Shown piece by piece: positions 1-7,100 of a stretch of 7,280 bases of DNA. Below the pieces are notes generated by a model. It was given only the letters and a program-made list of their open reading frames with translations. It did no database searches and was not told the DNA's origin. The translations under genes and the position numbers were made by a program. Position 1 is the stretch's first letter, and the number at the start of each line of letters is the position of its first letter. Source of the stretch: Bacteroidales bacterium (GTDB taxonomy: Bacteria > Bacteroidota > Bacteroidia > Bacteroidales > UBA12077); contig JAUVUS010000123.1 in NCBI GenBank assembly GCA_030600865.1, forward strand, positions 1-7,280, in the 5' to 3' direction.

Positions 1-1347
1 ACAGTTACTATAAATGTTTTTTCAATTATTGGGATAATATTTATGGTTAGCTTTGGAATTCAAAGTATTATAAAATATGATACTTCATATGCAATTGTAC
101 TATTTGCAACTGCTATTATTGTTTTATTAGTTTTTTTATATCTGCAAAAATCTAAAAATTTTAAAGTAACAGGATTCGCAATTGTATTAATTATGTTCTT
201 GTTGGAAATATACTTAATTATCAATGGCGGACAAAAAGGTACAGCATACTTATGGCACTTTACATTCCCTGTTTTATGTTTATTTACTTTAGGATTAATC
301 TGGGGCAGCATATTTACTTTTTTATTGCTTGGTATTACTTCTATATTATTCTTTACTAACCCTAAATTCATGTATCCATACGATACTGTTCTGGAATATA
401 TATTTGTTTTTTCATTTATTGGTGTTTATTTATTGGCGGTAACTTTCGAATTTGTTAGAGACAGAACTTATAAATCATTACTATTATCGAATAAAAAACA
501 ATCATTATATTTAGAGAAAATAACTCACCAACAAAAAGAAATATTATCTCAAAACACTGAATTAGAAAAACATAGGCATCATCTTGAACAGTTAGTAAAA
601 GAAAGAACCCTTGATCTGGAAATTGCTAAAAAAAAGGCCGAAGAAAGCGATCGTTTAAAGTCTTCGTTTCTTGCAAACATGTCGCACGAAATAAGAACTC
701 CCCTGAATGCGATTGTTGGTTTTTCAAGTTTAATAACTGACTCCGACTTACCGGTAAAACAGAAGGATGAAATTTCGTATTATATAAATCACAATAGCGA
801 CACTCTCCTACGTTTAATTGATGATATTATTGACCTTTCAAAAATTGAATCGGGTCAGCTTAAAGTTGATAAGAGAGAGTGTAATATTGATAAAATATTT
901 AGTTTGTTATTTGAAATATTTAATGAAAAAAGAGAGAACTTATCGAAAAACAAAATTGAGATTAAAATAAACAATAAACTTAAGAAAGAGGATTCCATAA
1001 TATATACAGATCCTACCCGCTTACAACAAATATTATCTAACTTAATTGACAATGCACTTAAATTTACTGAAAAAGGATTCGTAGAATATGGTTGTTCTTT
1101 TAGTGATGAAAATAATCAGGAATTAACTTTCTATGTTAAAGATACCGGTATAGGTTTATCTCCTGATCAACAAATTCAAATATTTAATCGATTCAATAAA
1201 ATAGAAGAAGATAAAAGAAAACTTTATCGTGGTACAGGCCTTGGTTTAAGTATCAGCAAAAATTTGGGCAAATTACTTGGCGGAAAATTATGGGTAGAAT
1301 CTGAAAAAGATATGGGTTCAACCTTCTATTTTTTTATTCCTTTTTAA
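1..1347 (+). CDS. Multi-pass membrane sensor histidine kinase (5' end outside window)
   Basis: Membrane-bound histidine kinase that should autophosphorylate a histidine and pass the phosphate to a receiver. The frame is open to base 1. The first ATG, at 43, lies inside a hydrophobic segment (codons from about position 7 to 69), so I infer that the true start is upstream and that 43 is internal. Numbering from that ATG, further membrane helices are at about 14-34, 42-60, 70-88, 88-104 and 116-137, with a GGQKGTAYLWHFTFP stretch (62-76) resembling unnamed polytopic input domains of other bacterial signalling proteins. A coiled coil (about 145-200) leads to HisKA with SHEIRTP and phosphoacceptor His215 (bases 685-687). 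HATPase_c follows: N box around Asn333/Asn337, DTGIGL at 367-372, and GTGLGL at 397-402. The protein ends directly after HATPase_c, with no fused receiver. The ligand is unknown. Kinase identity is certain; the sensor type is not. Confidence 0.93.
   Translation, partial: TVTINVFSIIGIIFMVSFGIQSIIKYDTSYAIVLFATAIIVLLVFLYLQKSKNFKVTGFAIVLIMFLLEIYLIINGGQKGTAYLWHFTFPVLCLFTLGLIWGSIFTFLLLGITSILFFTNPKFMYPYDTVLEYIFVFSFIGVYLLAVTFEFVRDRTYKSLLLSNKKQSLYLEKITHQQKEILSQNTELEKHRHHLEQLVKERTLDLEIAKKKAEESDRLKSSFLANMSHEIRTPLNAIVGFSSLITDSDLPVKQKDEISYYINHNSDTLLRLIDDIIDLSKIESGQLKVDKRECNIDKIFSLLFEIFNEKRENLSKNKIEIKINNKLKKEDSIIYTDPTRLQQILSNLIDNALKFTEKGFVEYGCSFSDENNQELTFYVKDTGIGLSPDQQIQIFNRFNKIEEDKRKLYRGTGLGLSISKNLGKLLGGKLWVESEKDMGSTFYFFIPF
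646..1344 (+). repeat. Duplicated kinase module, copy 1
   Basis: This 699-bp stretch, from SDRLKS to the C-terminal F of the first kinase, aligns without gaps to 2967-3665 in the second kinase. My hand alignment finds 36 amino-acid differences in 233 residues (about 85% identity). Exact nucleotide runs are 813-854 (42 bp), 1060-1107 (48 bp) and 1183-1233 (51 bp). The last extends to 1265 with one mismatch. The similarity continues more weakly upstream into the coiled-coil linker. It covers HisKA plus HATPase_c and leaves out the sensory domains. Confidence 0.9.
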
Positions 1348-1475
1348 GAAGTTTAAAATTTCATTCTCATCACCGCTTTTTGCCTGTATATCAAAAACTT
1401 TCTAATCTTTCTTGCTAAAGTTCTTTTTTTTCAATAATTTATCACTGTTTTTAAAAATTCGCAACTTTTACTTCG
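1348..1475. other. Intergenic gap between first and second kinase genes
   Basis: 128 bp of T-rich non-coding sequence. I see no convincing Bacteroidota promoter (a TAnnTTTG -7 element with a TTG or TTTG -33 element) and no Shine-Dalgarno box before the ATG at 1476. This is the largest gap in the window, so the second kinase could have its own promoter here, but no specific element can be named. The only structure noted is the weak stem-loop with a T run at 1396-1431. Confidence 0.6.
1396..1431 (+). terminator. Possible weak intrinsic terminator
   Basis: AACTTT at 1396-1401 can pair with AAAGTT at 1417-1422 across a 15-base loop. It is followed by a C and eight T at 1424-1431. The stem is only six pairs with one G-C pair, so it would be unstable. 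The placement about 50 bases after the first kinase stop and the T run suit a terminator, but such structures are common by chance in AT-rich DNA. Confidence 0.2.
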
Positions 1476-3689
1476 ATGAAAAAAAATATTATAAGCATTT
1501 GGTTAATATTAATTTTTTCATGTTCTATATGCGGTAATATTTTTTCCCAAAAATCTATAACTGACAGTCTTTATATTGAACTACAAAAAGCAGATGAAGA
1601 CACAAATAAGGTAAATATTTTAATAGATCTTTCCTTGGAGTTACAACATTCTTACCCTGATTCTGCTATAAATTATGCTAAAAAAGGATTAAGCCTTGCA
1701 AAAAGGCTAAATTACAAAAAAGAAGAAGCTGATTTATTTAATAATCTGGGTAATATTAACAGGGATATGGGACATTACGATCAGGCTATAAGCTCATATC
1801 AAAATGCTATTGAAATTTTTACTGAATTAACAAAATCACCTAATGTTTATTTAAATTCAATCGGAAAAAAAGGAATTGCAAACAGTTATAAAGGCTTAGG
1901 ATCTGTTGTTTATATGCGAGGCAATTATAATTTTGCAATTAATTATTATCAGAAAGCAATCAGAATATTTGAAGAACTTGATAATACGAACGGTATGGCA
2001 AGTTGTTATAATAATATTGGGATGGTTCACTGGAAACAAGATAACTATGACAGAGCAATTGAATATTATAAAAAAGCATTAGTAATTAACGAAAAAAAAG
2101 ATCGTAAAATAGGCATGGCTGCCTGTTATAACAATATTGCAATAATCTATAAAAGTTTAAGGAAATATGAATTAGCCATTAATCATTATCAAAAATCACT
2201 TGCTATTTGTGAAGAACTTGGTCATCAGAAAGGAATAGCAGTATGCTTTAACAATATTGGAAAACTGTATGAAGAACAAAAAAAATATTCATCAGCTTTA
2301 AATTATTATCAAAAAGCTTTGAATTTAAGAAGACAGATTGGTGATAAAAATGGCATAGCATCAACACTGGGTAGCCTTGCTGGTTTAAATATAACGCTTG
2401 CAGAACTTTCAGATAATAATGAAGAAAAATATGAAAAATATGTTAAAGCTTTTAATTATGCCACAGAAGATCTTAAAATAGCCAAAGAAATTGGAGCTTT
2501 ATTTTTAGAAATGGAAGCATATAATCTCATATCAGAATCGTTGACAGGATTAAGGAAATTTGAAGAATCGCTTAATTATTACAAATTACATATCGAGTTA
2601 AAAGATAGCTTGTTCAACAAAGAAAAAAATGAACAGATTGAAGAAATGGAAGTTAAATATCAGACCGAGAAAAAACAACTTGAAATAGAAAACCTTGAAA
2701 AAAAGAATCTGCTTAAAGCTGTTAAGCTTGAAAAAATGCAGATCAGGCAAATACTATCCTATGGAATTATCTTTGTAGCTGTTTTTATAATAATTTTGTT
2801 AATCATAATCAGAAATAAATTAAGAAAGAAAAACGAAACTATTTTCGAACAAAACGAGGAAATCCGAACCCAAAAAGATGAACTTGAAACACATCGTAAT
2901 CATTTAGAAAAGTTAGTTGATGAAAGAACAAAAGATTTAAAAATTGCAAAAGAAAAAGCAGAAGAATCGGATAGGTTAAAATCAGCTTTTTTATCAAACA
3001 TGTCGCACGAGATACGGACTCCAATGAATGCAATTGTTGGTTTTTCAAGTTTAATTACCGACCCTGACTTACCAGTAAAACAGAAGGATGAAATTTCGTA
3101 TCATATAAATCGTAACAGCGACACACTTCTACATTTAATTGATGATATTATTGACCTTTCAAAAATTGAATCGGGGCAGCTTAAAATTGATAAAAGAGAA
3201 TGTAAAATTGATACAATTTTTAATTTACTATTTGAAATATTTAATGAAAGAAAAGATATTCTATCAAAAAATAAAATCAACATTATCGTAAACAATAAGC
3301 TTAAAAATGAGCAGTTCAAATTGGTTACAGACCCTATCCGTTTACAACAAATACTTTCTAATTTAATCGATAATGCTCTGAAATTTACTGAAAAAGGATT
3401 CGTAGAATATGGTTGTTCTTTTAGTGATAAAAACGATCAGAAATTAACTTTCTATGTTAAAGATACTGGTATAGGTTTATCTCCTGATCAACAAGGTCAA
3501 ATCTTTAATCGATTCAATAAAATAGAAGAAGATAAAAGAAAACTTTATCGTGGTGCAGGCCTTGGTTTAAGTATCAGCAAAAATTTAGTTGAACTGCTTG
3601 GTGGAAAATTATGGGTTGAATCTGAAAAAGATAAAGGCTCAGCCTTTTATTTTACCTTGCCATTTACTAAATTAGCTAAAATGAAATAA
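1476..3689 (+). CDS. TPR-containing sensor histidine kinase
   Basis: Complete 737-residue membrane histidine kinase with a TPR input domain. The ATG at 1476 is the first after an in-frame stop at 1452-1454 and opens a signal peptide (KKN, hydrophobic core, likely cut near FS-Q at 24-25). Five clear TPR units with near 40-residue spacing span about 83-287, with degenerate helices before (45-80) and after (355-380). A charged coiled coil at about 380-422 precedes one membrane helix (about 426-446), so the TPRs are predicted to be periplasmic. A second coiled coil (450-497) leads to HisKA with SHEIRTPMNAI and phosphoacceptor His511. HATPase_c follows, with Asn629/Asn633, DTGIGL (663-668) and GAGLGL (693-698). 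No receiver is fused; a separate one starts 23 bp downstream, suggesting a co-transcribed partner. The TPR ligand, probably a protein or peptide, is unknown. Confidence 0.95.
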   Translation: MKKNIISIWLILIFSCSICGNIFSQKSITDSLYIELQKADEDTNKVNILIDLSLELQHSYPDSAINYAKKGLSLAKRLNYKKEEADLFNNLGNINRDMGHYDQAISSYQNAIEIFTELTKSPNVYLNSIGKKGIANSYKGLGSVVYMRGNYNFAINYYQKAIRIFEELDNTNGMASCYNNIGMVHWKQDNYDRAIEYYKKALVINEKKDRKIGMAACYNNIAIIYKSLRKYELAINHYQKSLAICEELGHQKGIAVCFNNIGKLYEEQKKYSSALNYYQKALNLRRQIGDKNGIASTLGSLAGLNITLAELSDNNEEKYEKYVKAFNYATEDLKIAKEIGALFLEMEAYNLISESLTGLRKFEESLNYYKLHIELKDSLFNKEKNEQIEEMEVKYQTEKKQLEIENLEKKNLLKAVKLEKMQIRQILSYGIIFVAVFIIILLIIIRNKLRKKNETIFEQNEEIRTQKDELETHRNHLEKLVDERTKDLKIAKEKAEESDRLKSAFLSNMSHEIRTPMNAIVGFSSLITDPDLPVKQKDEISYHINRNSDTLLHLIDDIIDLSKIESGQLKIDKRECKIDTIFNLLFEIFNERKDILSKNKINIIVNNKLKNEQFKLVTDPIRLQQILSNLIDNALKFTEKGFVEYGCSFSDKNDQKLTFYVKDTGIGLSPDQQGQIFNRFNKIEEDKRKLYRGAGLGLSISKNLVELLGGKLWVESEKDKGSAFYFTLPFTKLAKMK
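1722..2336 (+). repeat. TPR array (five units)
   Basis: Codons 83-287 of the TPR kinase encode repeats in the tetratricopeptide pattern (YNNIG near the start, a G/N/K-Y turn, then A-I-x-Y-Y-Q-K-A-L/I). Three consecutive units begin SCYNNIG, ACYNNIA and VCFNNIG, placing cysteines 177, 217 and 257 exactly 40 residues apart. The unit at 134-168 (YKGLGSVVY) is slightly divergent, and a short insert (about 118-133) separates it from the first. This pattern suits a superhelical peptide-binding surface. Confidence 0.85.
2967..3665 (+). repeat. Duplicated kinase module, copy 2
   Basis: Partner of the module at 646-1344, with the same length and no gaps. Exact runs here are 3134-3175, 3381-3428 and 3504-3554, the last extending to 3586 with one mismatch. 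Differences cluster between HisKA and the N box (about 585-620 in protein 2), the least constrained part of such kinases, while the regions around the N, G1, F and G2 boxes are nearly identical even at third codon positions. Confidence 0.9.
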
Positions 3690-3712
3690 TATCATAAAAT
3701 ATACAAACGCTC

Positions 3713-4102
3713 ATGATTTCAAACACATTTAACTGGAATAATAAAACAATTCTAATTGCTGAAGATGAAGAAAGCAATTATCGTTATCTGGAAATGGTTA
3801 TTAATAAAACAAAAGCAAATATTGTATGGGCTAAAGATGGTATTGAGGCAATTAACTTATGTAAAGAACATGAGCCCGATTTAATATTAATGGATATTAA
3901 AATGCCGAATATGGATGGGCTGGAAGCAACTCGCGAGATTAAAAAAACTCATCCAGAGATACCTATTGTTGCACAAACGGCTTATGCCATGGAAAATGAT
4001 GAACGCATGAGTCTAGAAGCAGGATGTAATGCATATTTATCGAAGCCCATTAGAGCAACTAAATTAATAGAAACATTATCAACATTTTTAATGAGTGATT
4101 AA
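3713..4102 (+). CDS. Stand-alone CheY-like response regulator receiver
   Basis: A 129-residue single-domain receiver, expected in the cytoplasm as a phosphate acceptor for a histidine kinase. All key residues are present: acidic pocket Glu17-Asp18 in LIAEDEE, phosphoacceptor Asp61 in LILMDIKMP, switch Thr89 in AQTA, aromatic switch Tyr108, and Lys111 in SKP. No DNA-binding, enzymatic or other output domain follows, because the protein ends about 18 residues after that lysine. The ATG is the first after an in-frame stop at 3695-3697; no Shine-Dalgarno box is seen. The gene lies 23 bp after the TPR kinase and 36 bp before the propeller kinase, so co-transcription is likely. Its sequence style (ILIAEDEESNY, AQTAYAM, LEAGCNAYLSKPI) resembles receivers fused to the C-terminus of hybrid kinases, so it may be a detached hybrid receiver or a shuttle in a phosphorelay. 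The actual partner is inferred from position only. Confidence 0.94.
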   Translation: MISNTFNWNNKTILIAEDEESNYRYLEMVINKTKANIVWAKDGIEAINLCKEHEPDLILMDIKMPNMDGLEATREIKKTHPEIPIVAQTAYAMENDERMSLEAGCNAYLSKPIRATKLIETLSTFLMSD

Positions 4103-4112
4103 AGAAAATATA

Positions 4113-4128
4113 TTTATATGCATATAAA
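4113..4128. promoter_or_regulatory. 16-bp perfect palindrome before the propeller kinase gene
   Basis: TTTATATGCATATAAA is its own reverse complement and sits in the 36-bp gap, ending 10 bases before the ATG at 4139. A near match to the Bacteroidota -7 element (TATATTTA at 4109-4116, consensus TAnnTTTG) overlaps its left half, but I find no good -33 element. It could be an operator or a weak hairpin. Rough base-composition reasoning gives a sizeable chance of one such palindrome somewhere in a window this AT-rich, so only the location is suggestive. Confidence 0.2.
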
Positions 4129-4138
4129 CTAATTAATC

Positions 4139-7100
4139 ATGTCCCATCTAATTATATATAAGGAACAATTAAAATACACATTAAGTATTCTTATCTTTTT
4201 TATAATTACAGGCTTTACTCAAGCTCAAAATGATGATTATAAATTTGAAAAAATATCTGTAAAAGACGGGCTTTCGCATAGTAATGTTTATACTATTATT
4301 CAGGATCATTCAGGATATATGTGGTTTGGAACACAAGATGGCCTCAACAAATATGATGGATATGAATTTACGATATACAGGCATGAGCCATCTAATCCAA
4401 ACTCGCTTTCGTCAGGCAATTTCGGGAAAATACTCCAGGATTCTTCCGGAATATTCTGGTTTGGAACTTACGGAGGGGGGCTGGATCGATTTGATCCTAA
4501 AACAAACACATTTACTAACTTTTCAAATAAACCTGGCGATCCATATAGCCTTAGTAATAACCAGACACTATTTATATTTGAAGATAGTAAGAATGAAATA
4601 TGGGTAGGAACTCCAGACGGAGGATTAAATAAATTTAATAAAAAAGAACAAAATTTTACACGTTTTCAACCGAACCCGGATGATCCGTCCAGTTTTAGCA
4701 GCTCACGAGCTAAATGCATGTGCGAAACAAATGATGGTACATTATGGATTGGCTCTGGAGATGGCTTAAATAAGTATAATAAAAATAACAACAACTTTAC
4801 AATATATACTTATGACCCCGATAACGAAAATAGCCTAAGTTCAAATAGTATCCATCATTTATATGCCGATGAAGATGGTATAATCTGGATAGCATACAGA
4901 GAAACCGGAATTAGTAAATTTGATCCGAAAACCGAAACATTTAAGCATTATATCCATAACCCCAATGATCCATCGAGTATTAGTGATAATAATACCGAAT
5001 TTATTCTTAAAGATTCATACGGATATTTCTGGATTGGAACATACCAGGGTGGATTAAATAAATTTGACCAAAAAACCGAAAAGTTTATTCGTTTTACACA
5101 CGATCCTAACGATATTACAAGTATTAGTCATAATAGGATTGAATCTATTTATGAAGATGCCTCACGAAACTTATGGATAGCCACACGAGGTGGAGGAATA
5201 AATAAACTGGATTTAAAACCTGAAAAATTTAAAAATTTCATTCACAACCCTAAAGATAGAAATACTCTTCCACATCCCAGTGTTATGGCTATCGATACGG
5301 ACAAATCGGGAAATATATGGATTGGTACCGATGGTGGAGGAATCTCGAAATATAATCCGGTTACAAATACTTTTACTCATTTCAAGAATAATCCATCAAA
5401 CACAAACTCGCTAAGTATTAACCGTGTATGGTCTGTTTTAGTTGATCGGGAAGGTATTATTTGGGCAGGAACATACAGAGGTGGATTAAACAGAATTGAA
5501 TATAAAAACGGCAAATATAACTTTACGAGATATCTCCTCAAACAAGGAGATAACTCGAGTATTCGTAATAATCAAATTAATACTATTGTTGAAGATCAGG
5601 ATGGAACAATTTGGATAGCTACTGCCAATGGATTAAATAAACTAATAAAATCAGGTAATCCTGAAAATTATACTTTTAAACATTATTTCCAAAACCCACC
5701 TGATTCTTTAATTTTTATTGACAACTATATTAGCAACTTATATATAGACAGCCAGAACAGATTTTGGATTGGATCATATGCAGGGGGCTTGTTTCAGTTT
5801 TTACCAGAAAAGGGAAAATTTATTAATTATTCACCATTAAATCTTGAAAACTCAGAATTTAAACAAGAAATTCATGTATTAATTGTTTTTGAAGATCATA
5901 ATAAAAATCTTTGGCTTGGTACTGAATCAAATGGCGTTATTAAGTTTGATTTGGAAAAGGAAAATTTTTCTGCACATCCAAAAAATAATGATCTTTTAAG
6001 TAATATGATCATTGGAATGCTTGAAGACGATATGGGGAATATGTGGATAAGTACAACTAGATGCTTATCAAAATATATACCGTGGAATAATAAATTAATT
6101 AATTACACCTATATCGATGGTCTTGTAAGTAGTGGATTCAAAAGAAATGCTGTTTTGAAATGTAAAGATGGTAAAATGTATTTTGGTAGCAATTTAGCCT
6201 TAACTTACTTTTATCCACTTGAGGTAAGCAACAACCCTTATTTACCAAAAGTTGTTATAACCGATTTGAAAATTTTAAACGAATCGAATTGGAAGAATAA
6301 TCTTTTAATTTATGAAAAAATTCGTCGTGAAAATAAACCTATTGAACTCACAAAAGAAGATTACTTTTTTACTATTGAATTTGCTGCTTTAGATTATACT
6401 ATTCCCCAACAAAATCAATATAAATATATGCTTGAGGGTTTAGATGAAGACTGGATAGAAGCATCAAATAACAGAACTGCTACATATACTAATCTTGATC
6501 CCGGAATATATACATTTAAAGTAAAAGGAAGCAATAACGATAAAATATGGAATGAAAAGCCTACCGAGCTAAAAATAAAAGTAATCCCTCCTTTTTATAA
6601 AACCCGGTGGTTCATATTTTTCATTATTGTAATTGGTATTATTATCATTATTTTATACGTTAAGATTCGTGAAAGGAACCTTATAAAAGAAAAGGAAATT
6701 CTTGAAAGAAAAATTCAGGAAAGAACTACTGAAATTAATCTTCAGAAAGAAGAATTAAAATCTCAAGCTGAAAATCTTGTAAAAACAAATAAAGAACTTG
6801 AAAATCAACATAATAAACTTGAAAAATTAGTTCAGGAACGCACTGCGGATCTAGAGATTGCAAAAGACAAAGCAGAAGAATCTGACCGATTAAAGTCAGC
6901 TTTCTTAGCTAATATGTCACATGAGATTCGTACACCTATGAATGCAATCATAGGATTTTCAAGTCTTATAAATGATGAAGAAATAGAAAAGGAACACAGA
7001 CAAGAACTAACTAAATTAATTAAGAAAAGTAGTAATACCCTTCTTGATCTTATTGATAACGTCATTGATATTTCCAAAATAGAATCCGAACAACTTGAAA

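Noticed and set aside
60..371. 103-residue minus-strand ORF
   Set aside because: It is antisense to the membrane domain of the first kinase. It shows no signal or domain, and an unbroken sense frame explains the bases.
628..635. Run of eight A in the first kinase, considered as a programmed frameshift site
   Set aside because: The frame continues normally through the Lys-rich coiled coil. A runs are common throughout this low-GC sequence, and no alternative frame gives a sensible product.
3687..3715. Possibility that the TPR kinase and the receiver are one hybrid gene broken by a frameshift
   Set aside because: The two are in different frames, and each is bounded by its own stop (3687-3689 for the kinase, 3695-3697 upstream of the receiver). 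The receiver has its own ATG. A single indel would not join them, so separate genes are the simpler reading.
4475..4480. Run of six G in a very AT-rich gene, considered as a phase-variation tract
   Set aside because: It encodes the normal Gly-Gly part of the blade 2 motif (TYGGGLDRFD), the frame is intact, and six bases is short for a slippage-driven switch.
4284..4607. 107-residue plus-strand ORF with an ATG
   Set aside because: It lies in another frame of the propeller kinase, whose own frame across the same bases encodes three clean Reg_prop blade motifs. The shifted translation has no recognisable domain.
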